DNA from: Muribaculaceae bacterium Isolate-036 (Harlan)
GTDB lineage: Bacteria; Bacteroidota; Bacteroidia; Bacteroidales; Muribaculaceae
NCBI GenBank assembly: GCA_003833075.1
Contig: RIAY01000008.1
Coordinates: 62,001-126,000, forward strand
Length of the DNA stretch: 64,000 nt
Reading direction: 5' to 3'
Under the pieces are notes generated by a model. It was given only the letters and a program-made list of their open reading frames with translations, was not told the DNA's origin and searched no databases. Positions 8,791 through 19,362 of the stretch are shown piece by piece; position 1 is the first letter of the stretch; each line of letters starts with the position of its first letter. The position numbers were made by a program, and so were the translations under genes.

Positions 8791-9753
8791 ATGGCACTGA
8801 TTTACACTCTGAAATCCACTGTCCGCACATTTCCGAGAACACTCTTCCGCGGCATAGGTCAGGTAATGTTTCAGGATTCCATGTGGACGGGAATCCTTTT
8901 CACCATCGGTATCTTCTGGGGAGCATATGAGGAAGGAATAGGAATTGTGGCGTGGGGATTGCTTTTAGGAGCCATCGTCTCGACATTGACCGGTTACATA
9001 CTTCAGTTGCCCGACACTAAAGGAGGCCAGGGTCTGTGGGGATTCAACGGATGTCTTGTCGGATGCGCATTCCCTACATTTCTCGGAAATACGGTCTGGA
9101 TGTGGCTCGGACTAATATTATGTGCGGCAATGACTACATGGGTTCGTTCGGGACTCGACAATATATGGGAAAAATGGAAAATGTCCACATTTACATTCCC
9201 CTTTGTGCTTTGCACCTGGTTCTTCCTTTTGGCTGCACGTCTGTTCAACGGTATGCCGCCAATACACATGGGAACTCCTGAACTCCCTTTAGGGGCGCAG
9301 GAAGCTCTCGACATGCATTTTCTCGGTCTGGTGCAATATTGGCTTAAAGGGATAGCGCAGGTATTCCTTATAAACTCCTGGGTAACAGGCATTTTCTTCC
9401 TTGCAGCTCTTGCTGTAAGCAGCTTGAGAGCTACGATGTGGGCTGCCGTATCATCCGCAATCGCACTTCTGATCGTGATATTATGGAGAGGACCAGGGGC
9501 GGATATAGCCAATGGTCTCTACGGATTCAGTGCTGTACTGACAGGCATCGCTCTCGGTGCTACATATTGCAACTATTCCTGGAAATCAGCAATATGGACA
9601 ATAATAGGTGTCATCTCCACGGTATTCATCCAGGCTGCAATGAATGCATTCTTCGCTCCTATGGGACTGCCTACGCTTACAGGTTCTTTCTGCCTGGCTA
9701 CCTGGCTGTTTCTCTTACCCGCCTACTCATTCTTCCAGCCTAAACAGAACTGA
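8791..9753 (+). CDS. Urea transporter (UT family)
   Basis: 320 residues. UT proteins are trimeric channels that let urea diffuse down its gradient. The protein shows the internal twofold repeat of the family: GLWGFNGCLVG in the first half and GLYGFSAVLTG in the second. The C-terminal signature LPTLTGSFCLATW corresponds to the LPxxT...FxxATW motif. It supplies substrate for the urease encoded 11-14 kb away on the other strand. An AAACTGTTTAAA motif lies at 8769-8780, just upstream of the start. It is followed 55 bases later by an MFS gene. Confidence 0.93.
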   Translation: MALIYTLKSTVRTFPRTLFRGIGQVMFQDSMWTGILFTIGIFWGAYEEGIGIVAWGLLLGAIVSTLTGYILQLPDTKGGQGLWGFNGCLVGCAFPTFLGNTVWMWLGLILCAAMTTWVRSGLDNIWEKWKMSTFTFPFVLCTWFFLLAARLFNGMPPIHMGTPELPLGAQEALDMHFLGLVQYWLKGIAQVFLINSWVTGIFFLAALAVSSLRATMWAAVSSAIALLIVILWRGPGADIANGLYGFSAVLTGIALGATYCNYSWKSAIWTIIGVISTVFIQAAMNAFFAPMGLPTLTGSFCLATWLFLLPAYSFFQPKQN

Positions 9754-9808
9754 CAGCATATCTTTTAAGCAACTGCATCGATTTCGGGAAAATTACCTAT
9801 ACGAGCTT

Positions 9809-11170
9809 ATGACAGACATCGCAAATATGAAAATGACACCAAGACACTATTACATTGTCTTTGTGGCATCTCTCGGACAAATGATCGGAACTTCTGTCGC
9901 TACACTCGCCGGAATCATTATTCCTATGTTGAATATAATCCAGCACCCGGAATTGTCCTCTTTCATGCAAGGACTTATCGGAGCAGCCGACCTGATAGGA
10001 ATAATATTCGGTTCCGTGATATTCGGGCGGCTGAGCGACCGTTACGGTTATCTGTTCTTCTTCAGGTTCTGCCCGGCTCTTATACTTGTCGCCTCTATTG
10101 CCGGCATCTTGTTTCCTTCTGTAGCGACACTTACCATTTGTCTGTTTTTAATCGGCATGGGGATAGGTGGTGAATACAGCCTTGACTCTGATTATATATC
10201 GGAGCTGATGCCTGCGCGTTATAGATCTCTGATGGTCGGAGTCGCAAAGGCGGGATGCGCACTGGGCAATATACTTGTAGCCGCAATATGCTTCGGTCTT
10301 CTGTCTTATTGGAAAAGTGCTGAATTATGGCCTGACCTTTTATGGATTGTGGCAATTACAGCGGCTCTTATGATTCTGCTACGGATCAGATTCTACCAAA
10401 GCCCGAAATGGCTTATGGACAAAGGTCGTGTGACAGATGCCGAGGATGCTGCAAGAAAATTCTTCGGTCCCGATGCCTCGATAGCCTGTGATTCCGATGC
10501 AGGTAGTCATGACAGACCTGACACGAAAATTTCGATGCCAAGATTCATAATGGAGAATTGGAGGAAGGTGGTGCTAAGCGGCATTCCCTGGGCATGCGAA
10601 GGTATGGGAGTCTACGGAATCGGTGTGTTTCTTCCGATTCTCGTGATGGCACTCGGACTGGAACACTTTTCGCCTGGAGAGAATCCCATATTGCATGTAA
10701 CCGATTCAGTAAGAATCACCTTGTGGATCAGCTGCATTATCCTGCCTGGATTCTTAATCGGTCTTTATCTGATCAACAGAAAACATAATATCATCAATAT
10801 CCAGACCCGGGGATTCTGGATGTGTGCCCTGGCTCTTGGAATATTGCAGCTGTCATATCATTTCAGCTGGAACAAATGGATATCCATAGGATCATTCATG
10901 GCTTTTGAACTGTTTCTCAATATCGGTCCACACCTTATAACCTATGTACTTCCGCCAACGATATATCCCGTGGACAGCCGGGGGCAGGGTGTCGGCATAG
11001 CAGCTTCAATCGGAAAAATCGGAGCGGTGGCGGGTGTGTTCGTAATTCCGGTATTGCTGAAATCCGGTGGAGCGGCAACTGTATTGGCGGTTTCTGCCAT
11101 TGTGATGGCAGTCGGCGCATTGGTCACCAAAGGTTTCTCGAAGGCATCTGATTTGAATAGCGGCACCTGA
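9809..11170 (+). CDS. MFS transporter (sugar-porter/metabolite-symporter type)
   Basis: 453 residues from the chosen start MTDIANM; a longer frame to 9644 overlaps the urea transporter and lacks homology-like sequence. There are twelve predicted helices. The loop 2-3 motif FGRLSDRYGY and a charged GIGGEYSLDSDYISELMPARYR motif after helix 4 resemble the aromatic-acid/metabolite symporter branch. The substrate is unknown. It lies behind the urea transporter, so it may import or export a metabolite linked to nitrogen use; this is inference. Its 3' end overlaps the convergent serine hydrolase by 47 bases. Confidence 0.8.
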   Translation: MTDIANMKMTPRHYYIVFVASLGQMIGTSVATLAGIIIPMLNIIQHPELSSFMQGLIGAADLIGIIFGSVIFGRLSDRYGYLFFFRFCPALILVASIAGILFPSVATLTICLFLIGMGIGGEYSLDSDYISELMPARYRSLMVGVAKAGCALGNILVAAICFGLLSYWKSAELWPDLLWIVAITAALMILLRIRFYQSPKWLMDKGRVTDAEDAARKFFGPDASIACDSDAGSHDRPDTKISMPRFIMENWRKVVLSGIPWACEGMGVYGIGVFLPILVMALGLEHFSPGENPILHVTDSVRITLWISCIILPGFLIGLYLINRKHNIINIQTRGFWMCALALGILQLSYHFSWNKWISIGSFMAFELFLNIGPHLITYVLPPTIYPVDSRGQGVGIAASIGKIGAVAGVFVIPVLLKSGGAATVLAVSAIVMAVGALVTKGFSKASDLNSGT

Positions 11171-12446
11171 GACGCTCTATAAGACGCGACATGTCGCGTG
11201 TGAACCTGAATCCGGTCCATACTCCCGTGTTCATTGTGATCACCCAGCATTCTCCATCCGGGAAACGCTCAATCAGAGCATGTGCCGACGACAATGTTCC
11301 GCTACGGCTCCATTTGCCGTTCACATCAGATTCAGTCCAGCCAAGACAGACTTTTTCATCATCCTCATGTGCTGTCATCAGGTTCACGCTTGATGATGTG
11401 AGAACATCGGGAACTCCCGGATTGCCGTCAATTGAAGCTACAAGACGACACAATGATGCCGCCGACGCACACCAGCCACCGGCTCCCATCAAGGCGTTGA
11501 TATTGGCACCTCCATAACAGCGGTCAACCATCTTCGAGGGAGTATTGAAATCCTCCACAAGCTCGGCATCAGGCGAATAATATTTCACCTCCCGCAAATT
11601 TCTCTCATCATAATAGTTTGTGGCTGGCATAAACCCGTAGGCTCCCGCAGGCTCAAGAATATTGTTGGAGACAAAATCCCAATATCCCTGCCCCGAGACT
11701 TTCTCTATGACAAGTGAAAGAAGCATATATCCGAAATTGGAATACCTTCTTCCCTTTCCCGGATGAAAACCGAGTCTGCGTCCCAGCACAATCTTTACAA
11801 GATCCTGATTACTCGGAGCCTCTGTCAATTGCTTCGCTTTCTTCAGTTCCACTGTATTGAACATCGGATCTCCCGCTCCAAGAGTAAAACCTCCCTGATG
11901 TTTAAGAAGGTCTTCCACAGTTATTTCCCTGACTCTCGGATCATGAATCGCATCCGTAAAATCCCGGCTGTTCAGGATTCCCTGCTCCCCGAACACAAGG
12001 CTATGCAACGTAAGCCGCCTCTGCTCCACAAGTTTCATGATTGCCGATGCCGTTACAAGCTTGGAGGCTGAAGCTATCCTCATGATGGAATTTGCCTCCA
12101 TTGTTTTTCCCATCTCCATGTCTGCCCAGCCGAAACCCTTGGCATATAACAGTGAGTCGTTTCTTGACATGGCAAGTGACATACCTTTTATATCCCACTT
12201 CGCCATAAAATGTTCTATCTCCCGCTCCATCGGCTGCAGCGGCACATAATCGGAAGAGGCATTGGAAAGCGTATCAATCCAGGTGTCTTCGGAAGAAGCG
12301 GCTGAAGCGTTTTCCATCCGCACATTTTTTCTGTCAGGTCTGAGAAAGCAAATTGCCGCAAAGGCGGTGATACAGAAACCTATTATATAGAATGTGGAAT
12401 CCTTAATATTTTTTCTTTTCACGTTCAAACAATGATTGGTGTGCAA
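11124..12446 (-). CDS. Serine hydrolase of the beta-lactamase/PBP4* family
   Basis: 440 residues. There is one N-terminal membrane anchor (about 18-35), then a class C beta-lactamase-like domain. The catalytic SxxK is Ser126-Ala-Ser-Lys129, and the Y-x-N motif is Tyr235-Ser-Asn237 (GRRYSNFGY). The third motif is probably the SGTLSSAH stretch near the C-terminus. Such proteins act as esterases, D-aminopeptidases or peptidoglycan enzymes in the periplasm; the substrate cannot be told. It reads convergently into the MFS gene. Confidence 0.85.
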   Translation of the reverse strand: MHTNHCLNVKRKNIKDSTFYIIGFCITAFAAICFLRPDRKNVRMENASAASSEDTWIDTLSNASSDYVPLQPMEREIEHFMAKWDIKGMSLAMSRNDSLLYAKGFGWADMEMGKTMEANSIMRIASASKLVTASAIMKLVEQRRLTLHSLVFGEQGILNSRDFTDAIHDPRVREITVEDLLKHQGGFTLGAGDPMFNTVELKKAKQLTEAPSNQDLVKIVLGRRLGFHPGKGRRYSNFGYMLLSLVIEKVSGQGYWDFVSNNILEPAGAYGFMPATNYYDERNLREVKYYSPDAELVEDFNTPSKMVDRCYGGANINALMGAGGWCASAASLCRLVASIDGNPGVPDVLTSSSVNLMTAHEDDEKVCLGWTESDVNGKWSRSGTLSSAHALIERFPDGECWVITMNTGVWTGFRFTRDMSRLIERLRCRYSNQMPSRNLW

Positions 12447-12515
12447 ATTTAAGAATATTTTTTGGAATATGCGATTTCAAAAATTGTCGATTATTTATTA
12501 ACTTTGCATCCCGTT

Positions 12516-13997
12516 ATGAAATACGGATTTGACAACGACAAATATCTCAGAATACAATCTGAGCATATCAAAGAGAGAATTGCGAAGTTTGGTAACAAAC
12601 TGTATCTTGAACTCGGCGGCAAACTTTTCGATGACCACCACGCCAGCCGTGTGCTCCCCGGCTTCCAGCCCGACAGCAAACTGAGAATGCTCAGCAACCT
12701 TGCAGACAAAGCTGAGATTATTATAGTAATCAGTGCCATTGATATCGAGAGAAACAAGGTCAGAGGCGACCTCGGCATCACATACGACATGGATGTGCTC
12801 CGGCTGCGTGAGGAATTCATGAAACGGGGATTCCTTGTCGGATCGGTAGTAATAACCCATTACAACGGACAAGCCAGTGCCGATGCTTTCCGCGAGAAGC
12901 TCAGCCGTATGAATATCACTTCATATTGCCATTACACAATCGAAGGTTATCCTAATAATGTCGCATTGATAGATTCTGACGAAGGTTTTGGCAAAAACGA
13001 TTATGTGGTGACAAGCCGTCCGCTGGTTATCGTTACCGCACCCGGACCGGGAAGCGGTAAAATGGCGGTGTGTCTCAGCCAGCTTTATAACGAACATAAA
13101 CACGGAGTCGAGGCGGGATATGCGAAATTCGAGACATTCCCTGTGTGGAATCTCCCACTCAAGCATCCCGTAAACATCGCTTACGAGGCAGCGACAGCTG
13201 ACCTCAACGATGTGAACATGATTGATCCGTTTCATCTGGAAGCTTATGGTGAAACGGCCATAAACTATAACCGTGACATAGAGATATTCCCGGTGCTTAA
13301 CGCTCTGTTTGAAGGAATATACGGACGCAATCCATATAAATCACCCACAGACATGGGCGTGAATATGGTTGGGTTCTGCATCAACGACGATGAAGTCTGC
13401 TGCGATGCCTCCCGCAACGAGATTATCCGTCGTTATTTCAACGCTCTCAACAAATTTGCACAAGGCGAGACAAACGACAGCGAGGTCAACAAAATCGCAC
13501 TCCTTTTCAATCAGGCAAAGATCGATGTGTCATACCGCAGGGTTGTGACGGCTGCCAGATCCCGTGCCGAACGCGATGACGCCCCAAGTTCGGCGATAGA
13601 ACTTTCCGACGGCACAATCATAACTGCTCAGACATCTCCACTGCTCGGACCGAGCGCGGCACTCCTGCTCAACGCGATGAAGCATCTTGCCGGAATCGAC
13701 CATTCTGTAAAACTGATTCCCCAGGAGATGATAGAACCAATTCAGGCAATGAAAATCAATTGTCTACACAGTCTCAACCCCAGACTGCATACAGATGAAG
13801 TGCTGGTGGCTTTGTCCGTGCTCTCGACACGCGATGAGAACTGCAAGCTCGCCCTTGCAGAACTTGAAAAGCTGAACGGATGCCAGATGCATTCCACTGT
13901 GATGCTCGGAGAGGTAGACCACAAGATATTCCAGAAACTCGGAGTCGGTCTCACATGTGACCCGGCAAAGAAACGTAACAAAAAGAAGGACCTCTGA
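12516..13997 (+). CDS. DUF1846 family protein
   Basis: 493 residues from the start MKYGFDND; a longer frame to 12462 gives a non-conserved extension. The protein matches the DUF1846 family by its opening (LYLELGGKLFDDHHASRVLPGF) and the VTAPGPGSGKMAVCLSQLY segment, which resembles a nucleotide-binding loop. Family members are cytosolic; their reaction is not settled. A TAACTTTG at 12499-12506 fits a -7 box and would give a very short leader. It ends in a 31 bp palindromic terminator. Confidence 0.88.
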   Translation: MKYGFDNDKYLRIQSEHIKERIAKFGNKLYLELGGKLFDDHHASRVLPGFQPDSKLRMLSNLADKAEIIIVISAIDIERNKVRGDLGITYDMDVLRLREEFMKRGFLVGSVVITHYNGQASADAFREKLSRMNITSYCHYTIEGYPNNVALIDSDEGFGKNDYVVTSRPLVIVTAPGPGSGKMAVCLSQLYNEHKHGVEAGYAKFETFPVWNLPLKHPVNIAYEAATADLNDVNMIDPFHLEAYGETAINYNRDIEIFPVLNALFEGIYGRNPYKSPTDMGVNMVGFCINDDEVCCDASRNEIIRRYFNALNKFAQGETNDSEVNKIALLFNQAKIDVSYRRVVTAARSRAERDDAPSSAIELSDGTIITAQTSPLLGPSAALLLNAMKHLAGIDHSVKLIPQEMIEPIQAMKINCLHSLNPRLHTDEVLVALSVLSTRDENCKLALAELEKLNGCQMHSTVMLGEVDHKIFQKLGVGLTCDPAKKRNKKKDL

Positions 13998-14062
13998 ACA
14001 TAACAAATATAAGCAAAAGGCGCAGCCCGCAGGCTGCGCCTTTTGCTTATATTTGTTATGTT
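13997..14062. terminator. Perfect 31 bp bidirectional terminator palindrome
   Basis: Bases 13997-14027 pair perfectly with 14032-14062 around a 4-base loop (CGCA). The left arm has an A-tract before a GC-rich core and the right arm the matching T-tract, so either strand yields a hairpin followed by U residues. It separates the convergent DUF1846 and yeiH genes. Confidence 0.85.
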
Positions 14063-14072
14063 ATTTCTTGAA

Positions 14073-15110
14073 TTACAGACAAAGCGGCGCAAGGTATTTT
14101 GCAAGTATATAACCACCGATTATCAGCCATACGTCAAGACAGAATGCCAGCACAAAAGGTTTGGCTCCTGCTTTCTTGAACTTGTCTATGCTTGTCTCGG
14201 CACCGAGTGCTGCCATTGCCATTGTAAGAAGGAAAGTATCAAAATAATTTATAGCGTCTACAAATACAGCCGGAAGCAGATTCAATGAGTTAAATCCGAT
14301 AACTGCAAGGAAACCAACGGCAAACCAGGGAATGTTTACCTTACCCTTCTCTGCCGACGACGCACCTTTCGCACCGCGGCGTGCGACCCAGAATCCCAAT
14401 ATAAGCAACACCGGAACAAGCATCATGACACGAATCATCTTCACGATTATCGATACGTTGGAAATCTCAGTACCCATCGCGTTGCCGGCACCTACGGCAT
14501 GAGCTACCTCATGAAGTGTGGAGCCGGTAAAAATTCCCATCTCCTGGGGAGTCAGATCAAGCCATCCGGAATTATAGGCTATCGGATAGAGGAACATAGA
14601 TATAGTTCCGAATATCACCACTGTCGCCACTGCGACCGCCGTCTTGTAAGGTTGGGTACGGATTGTAGACTCCGCACCAAGAACAGCGGCGGCACCGCAT
14701 ATTCCACTTCCGACGGAGGTCAGCAACGCTGTGTCCTTGTCCATCTTCAGAAGACGACCTATCCATATTCCGCCAAGAATCGTGACTGTGACGATAACCA
14801 GATCTATTACGATTCCAGCCACTCCGACATTCACTATATCCTGAAATGTCAGCCGGAATCCATACAATATGATTCCGAGACGCAACACTTTCTTTGAACA
14901 GAACTGGATTCCGGGAACCCAGGTTTCCGGCAGGTGATTACGTAGCGAGTTGGCATAAAGCATACCGAGAATGATACCGATTATCATCGGACTGAACGAG
15001 ATGTTCTTCAGGAACTGCGCCTCGCCGATATAAAAGGCAGCGCACGCGAACAAAGCTATCAGCAAGATGCCATGAAGCATGCTGATGCGGGTTTCTGTAA
15101 TTTTGGGCAT
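14073..15110 (-). CDS. YeiH/UPF0324 family putative sulfate exporter
   Basis: 345 residues and about ten membrane helices. Family signatures are FSPMIIGIILGMLYAN, GIILYGFRLTFQDI, the SVGSGICGAAAVLGAE loop and GSTLHEVAHAVGAG. Relatives are annotated as putative sulfate exporters on limited evidence, so the substrate is tentative. A 185 bp foldback repeat lies upstream at 15187-15371. Confidence 0.88.
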   Translation of the reverse strand: MPKITETRISMLHGILLIALFACAAFYIGEAQFLKNISFSPMIIGIILGMLYANSLRNHLPETWVPGIQFCSKKVLRLGIILYGFRLTFQDIVNVGVAGIVIDLVIVTVTILGGIWIGRLLKMDKDTALLTSVGSGICGAAAVLGAESTIRTQPYKTAVAVATVVIFGTISMFLYPIAYNSGWLDLTPQEMGIFTGSTLHEVAHAVGAGNAMGTEISNVSIIVKMIRVMMLVPVLLILGFWVARRGAKGASSAEKGKVNIPWFAVGFLAVIGFNSLNLLPAVFVDAINYFDTFLLTMAMAALGAETSIDKFKKAGAKPFVLAFCLDVWLIIGGYILAKYLAPLCL

Positions 15111-15186
15111 TTTCTTATCTTTGTTAAAATTTACTCTTTAGAACGGCTGAAAACACATTCCTGTCGTTTTCATTCAATCGTTTCTT

Positions 15187-15371
15187 AGAAACTGTTTAAA
15201 TTTAATTGTGAGGTTCATTGAGAGGATTTTATGAGGTGTTTTTACGAGTCGAAGAGGGAGCATAGCGGGCTATGTGACCGATGAGACTCGGTGAAAACAA
15301 CCATAAAAGGCCTCAAGGAAGCCACAAGATTCACTATATAAAAAATTTCGAATTAAATTTAAACAGTTTCT
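15187..15371. repeat. 185 bp foldback (MITE-like) element
   Basis: Perfect 21 bp terminal inverted repeats (15187-15207 and 15351-15371) begin with AGAAACTGTTTAAA. The interior continues the symmetry imperfectly: TTTTATGAGGTGTTTT on the left mirrors AAAACAACCATAAAA on the right, with GAGTC/GACTC and CATAGC-GG-GCTATG nearer the centre. The whole element could therefore fold as one long hairpin. No ORF and no clear target-site duplication were seen. The rest of the gap between the yeiH gene and 15592 shows nothing I recognise. Confidence 0.75.
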
Positions 15372-15591
15372 TATACAAATGTATATAATTCAAACGTTAT
15401 TTCTTCATTTCCGCCTAAATTCTTATACTATTTTCACATATTTTATACGAGCTGAAGATTTCACGACTCCAGACATCCAGCGCAAACCGGGAATTATCGA
15501 AAGTAGCTTTGTCGCGACATAGCAGTTTGCAAACGTACATACGGCTATGGCGGGAATTAGTCAGAGCTTTCCATAGACTGTGTCATCTCCA

Positions 15592-16836
15592 CTATTGCCT
15601 CTTTCTTTCGTGCTTGAAAACCTTGAAAAGGCGCTTGAACAGACCGTCCGGCTTGTCTGTGGCAAACTTACTCGCTGTGCCGAGACGTCTGTCCGGCTGT
15701 TTGTCAAGTCTGGGAGTATCGTAATCGAAATTGTCTACGCGTTCCACAAGTGACAGGATGGCAGGCTGAAGTTCAGGAGCCTCAGGCGGAGGATTTATGC
15801 CTATTTCCTCCGAATGCGGCGGCTTCTTCTCCCTCTTGTAGGCATCATGCACTGTCAGATACTCTCTGTCGGTAATGTATAATTCCGCGTATGTATTTAT
15901 ATAGACAGGATCCTGTGTCTGCAAATGCCGGTTTAGATTACGTCCTCTTCCGTTTGACTCTATATTGAACGACATTCCCATAAGACTGTTGGCAAACACC
16001 TCATGTCCGTAGACTCCAGAAAAAATATACTTGAGTGTGAAGCGGCTGCAATCCACACGATTATCCACAAAACCGGAAAACGCGGGAACAAATTCCCTGT
16101 TTTTTCTGTCGGCAAGAATATCCACATCAAGAACAATATTGTCGTCAGTCCGTCTCCAGATCACAGAAGGACTGTATTTGCCATAATCCACATGCGTCGC
16201 AGCTGTGTCATCACGCATGTCAGCAGGAATCACTCTGCTGTTGAAGACCCCAACCCAATCCGACCATGAGAAATGTTGATTGAAATGATTGCTGACACTG
16301 TCGAGACCATCGGCATTTGTAAGATGATAATAAGATCTTGAAGCAAGTACGCGGGGAAGAGACCAACCTTTATAATTCTTTATATTCTTCGCCGGAATCA
16401 TAAAATCAACTGTCTTCTCTCGAAAAAGAAGCACCGTATCTGTATAAGTCGAAAGCGTTGAATACTCTCTGACATACCCTGTCAGATGCAACACTTGATG
16501 GTCTCTGGAATTGACAGTCATTTCCGGAAGATCATAAGCCATTTCTTTCAGAAAGACCTTATCCTGCCCAGGCTTATCAACTGTGGATGTTGCATATCCC
16601 ATATATCTAATTGAAATGGGATAAGAAGAACGAGCCACATACGGAAGTTCACCCACATCGGAACAGATTCCAATCAGATTTCCTTTTTTGTCGAACACAG
16701 ATGCCTTCGGCAAAGGGATATTTGTCGATGCATCGACAATCACAGTGCCGCACGCCATGACAGAATACGCCAGACATACTGCTGTAGACATACATAAAGC
16801 GGCAAAACGCGATTCACCTGCAAATCTGTTTATCAT
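15592..16836 (-). CDS. Secreted protein with carboxypeptidase-regulatory-like domain
   Basis: 414 residues. The N-terminal hydrophobic segment ends near VMACG, a possible lipobox. It is followed by a regulatory-like beta-sandwich (about 30-110: TVIVDASTNIPLPKASVFDKKG, then IRYMGY). The remainder, including VYGHEVFANSLMGM, matches no enzyme I know. The C-terminus is basic. It lies 158 bases downstream of ureD and could be read through from the urease accessory operon, but there is no known link. The family is common on Bacteroidota outer membranes. Confidence 0.7.
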   Translation of the reverse strand: MINRFAGESRFAALCMSTAVCLAYSVMACGTVIVDASTNIPLPKASVFDKKGNLIGICSDVGELPYVARSSYPISIRYMGYATSTVDKPGQDKVFLKEMAYDLPEMTVNSRDHQVLHLTGYVREYSTLSTYTDTVLLFREKTVDFMIPAKNIKNYKGWSLPRVLASRSYYHLTNADGLDSVSNHFNQHFSWSDWVGVFNSRVIPADMRDDTAATHVDYGKYSPSVIWRRTDDNIVLDVDILADRKNREFVPAFSGFVDNRVDCSRFTLKYIFSGVYGHEVFANSLMGMSFNIESNGRGRNLNRHLQTQDPVYINTYAELYITDREYLTVHDAYKREKKPPHSEEIGINPPPEAPELQPAILSLVERVDNFDYDTPRLDKQPDRRLGTASKFATDKPDGLFKRLFKVFKHERKRQ

Positions 16837-16994
16837 ACACCTTGTTTAAACCTTTGATTTACAAATATAGACGTTTTACCGCATTGCCTTCGCCGCGCTT
16901 CACCTTATTTAACATGTTTTAATATCAAGAAACAACTTGCACATCCTTTGTGTGGGCAAGTAAGCTTCCGGCTGATGCCATCCGCTGATAATTG

Positions 16995-17957
16995 TCAGCG
17001 CCAGGGAAATTCCGGGGGAACAGGATGCCCCTTTACTTCCAGACGGACACGCGAGCAAAAGTCCCGGACAAGTTTCTTTACCGGTCCAGGCTCCATGCCG
17101 AGCACCTTAAATAGCAGACCGGCATCGTTTGGCAGATGGGTTATGCCGCAGGCAAGCTTCTTTTCACTATCCATGAAGACACCGGTAGCTTCATAAATCC
17201 TGTCGGCATGCTCTTTCGGTGTCATGACTATGACATTGGCAAATACATCGAAATCACCCATTATTCCCAGCTGGCGCACAGGGATAACGTTTGGATCAAT
17301 CACAAACTTTTCTCTGAAAAGCGGTTCACCGTCAGGACGCTCTCCATGACTGCATACCGACAGTATGTCATATTCGAACAACTCTCCGTCTTTATAATAT
17401 TTGCGACCTCCCATGTAGATTTCCGAATAGAACAGAGTAGCTGTCTTGTCTACGCATATGCGTGTGTCTGAAATAAACCGGGTGTGCCGGCACGGATATA
17501 TCGGCTCCGGCATAAATTCAAGATAAGCCCCCTCTTCCAGCACAATGTTCTGTATCATGCCGGAATAGTTATATCGCATTTCCGCCAGTTTCGTGGCGGC
17601 ACCGGTGGAAATCCATGCAAAGGCGTTTTTTCTAACGGTTATATCCTGCTGATAACGGTCGCCGTCAACATTCGGTCCTCCGGATGAAAGGATGTAAAGG
17701 CATGGCATCTGAGGCATCTCCTCGTCAAAATAGAGTTCCTGCTGCGCAATCAAGGGTACCCTGCGGTCAAGATCCCGCAAAATACTTTTACCTTCCGCAT
17801 CAAGTTCGAAACCCAGACGCAGATAACCATGCTTGCCGGGAGCGCCCACATACATCTGCTCCGGTTCGCGAAGATAGGGACGCATCTCCCGTGCCGTAGA
17901 AAAATCCACCTCCGGCACGGATGATGTCTTGAATTTATCTGTCTTGATCATTGTCAA
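16995..17957 (-). CDS. ureD: Urease accessory protein UreD
   Basis: 320 residues. UreD is the scaffold that binds apo-urease and recruits UreF and UreG for nickel insertion. The family pattern is visible: an N-terminal beta region, [11 protein letters not shown] near 117, and the [15 protein letters not shown] stretch, which corresponds to the LEWLPQPxI-type motif. Its start overlaps the ureG stop by 4 bases (ATGA), indicating coupled translation. It is the last accessory gene in the operon. Confidence 0.92.
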   Translation of the reverse strand: MTMIKTDKFKTSSVPEVDFSTAREMRPYLREPEQMYVGAPGKHGYLRLGFELDAEGKSILRDLDRRVPLIAQQELYFDEEMPQMPCLYILSSGGPNVDGDRYQQDITVRKNAFAWISTGAATKLAEMRYNYSGMIQNIVLEEGAYLEFMPEPIYPCRHTRFISDTRICVDKTATLFYSEIYMGGRKYYKDGELFEYDILSVCSHGERPDGEPLFREKFVIDPNVIPVRQLGIMGDFDVFANVIVMTPKEHADRIYEATGVFMDSEKKLACGITHLPNDAGLLFKVLGMEPGPVKKLVRDFCSRVRLEVKGHPVPPEFPWR

Positions 17958-18580
17958 TTATCTTTTTTATCGAAAAGAGCCATTTTGAAGATGAGATCGA
18001 CCAGCTCGTCAATACCCTCCCCTGTCATGCAGTTGGTAAACACAAAGGGTTTTCCCGGACGCATCAGCCTTGAATCATGATCCATAACCTCAAGCGAAGC
18101 GTGAACATATGGCGCAAGATCCGTTTTGTTGATCACAAGTATATCGCTTTGGGAAATGCCGGGACCGTCCTTACGGGGAATCTTGTCGCCTGCGGCAACA
18201 TCGATCACATAAATAAAGAAGTCAACCAATGCCGGACTAAACGTAAGCGTGAGGTTGTCACCTCCTGATTCAATGAGAACAATGTCAGTATCGGGGAAAC
18301 GCTCTTCCATCTCCTCCACAGCCGCTATATTCATGGAAGGATCTTCCCGGACTGCCGTGTGAGGACACGCTCCGGTTTCGACTCCTATAATCTTGTCTTC
18401 ATGAAGAATGCCTTTCAAAGTTTTTCTTACGTGCTTGGCATCTTCTGTTGTGACAATATCGTTTGTAATGATCAGCACTTTCTGCCCAAGTTCAAGAAGA
18501 CGGGGAGTTATAGCCTCTATCAAGGCGGTCTTGCCGGATCCTACCGGTCCGCCGATTCCAATTCTACAGGTCTGAGACAT
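17954..18580 (-). CDS. ureG: Urease accessory GTPase UreG
   Basis: 208 residues. UreG is a SIMIBI GTPase that delivers nickel to urease. The P-loop GPVGSGKT is at residues 11-18, the metal-binding Cys-Pro-His occurs in [12 protein letters not shown], the Walker-B-like [13 protein letters not shown] follows, and the guanine motif is NKTDLAP. All key parts are intact. It starts 77 bases after the ureF stop and overlaps ureD by 4 bases. Confidence 0.97.
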   Translation of the reverse strand: MSQTCRIGIGGPVGSGKTALIEAITPRLLELGQKVLIITNDIVTTEDAKHVRKTLKGILHEDKIIGVETGACPHTAVREDPSMNIAAVEEMEERFPDTDIVLIESGGDNLTLTFSPALVDFFIYVIDVAAGDKIPRKDGPGISQSDILVINKTDLAPYVHASLEVMDHDSRLMRPGKPFVFTNCMTGEGIDELVDLIFKMALFDKKDN

Positions 18581-18657
18581 AATATAGTTATAGTTTGGTA
18601 ATTTACAAATATGAAGTTGATAACAATTTATCGGCAGGCATTTGCAATATTCACATT

Positions 18658-19362
18658 CTAATTCATGAACATGCGCATGTTGCCTTTTTCATGCAGTGAT
18701 GCCAGTATGTCGAGTTCCGGAAAGAATGCGTTCATATCTTTCAGTTCCATCTGCGATGCCTCATCATAAAGCACACCTACATCTTCCGAGAGATCGAATA
18801 GTATTTTCTGTGTCTCGTAATGCGACACACGCACACATCTCAACGCGGCTGAAAGAACCATGTTTATTACACCGTACTGATGGGCACAGAAAAGAGCCTT
18901 TTCATCCAACCCTCCCGCTGCATAAGCAATTCCTTGCGCGACAGGAAAAGTTCCCGGCACTTTTTCACATGCAATATCTGCAAGCCAGCGTGTGACAATC
19001 GCGTTATCGAACAGTTTCGCCATCAGTTCCGCGAATTTCTTTCCCATGCGCCGGAGCATCATACGCGCCTCATCGTTCATTTTGAAAAGAATGAGCATTC
19101 TGTCGGCATCCGCGATCGCTTCGTAATCTCCACGCAGGAAGGCGCGGTGAGCGTGGATGGCTGCCACACCATCGCTGAATGCCGCCTGTCTCGCCTGAGA
19201 GGCTGTGAACGCACGCAGGGTTTTGGCATCATGCACAATACGTTCGAAAGAGGCAGTCTCCAATCCGTTGGAAAAGGAGAATGTCCCCACCGGAAACGTA
19301 GAATCGGTGAACTGAAGCAGCCTCGAAAGCGCCGTCATGTCATATTCAGTGTGAGTGTTCAT
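18658..19362 (-). CDS. ureF: Urease accessory protein UreF
   Basis: 234 residues, all-helical. UreF bridges UreD and UreG in the activation complex. The opening [21 protein letters not shown] is the family signature, and the C-terminal region matches in length. The start at 19362 overlaps ureE by 17 bases. An internal ATG at 19338 (MTALSRLL) would leave a 7-base gap and is equally possible. Confidence 0.93.
   Translation of the reverse strand: MNTHTEYDMTALSRLLQFTDSTFPVGTFSFSNGLETASFERIVHDAKTLRAFTASQARQAAFSDGVAAIHAHRAFLRGDYEAIADADRMLILFKMNDEARMMLRRMGKKFAELMAKLFDNAIVTRWLADIACEKVPGTFPVAQGIAYAAGGLDEKALFCAHQYGVINMVLSAALRCVRVSHYETQKILFDLSEDVGVLYDEASQMELKDMNAFFPELDILASLHEKGNMRMFMN

Noticed and set aside
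9644..9808. Upstream extension of the MFS gene
   Set aside because: It overlaps the end of the urea transporter in another frame and gives a non-membrane leader unlike MFS proteins.
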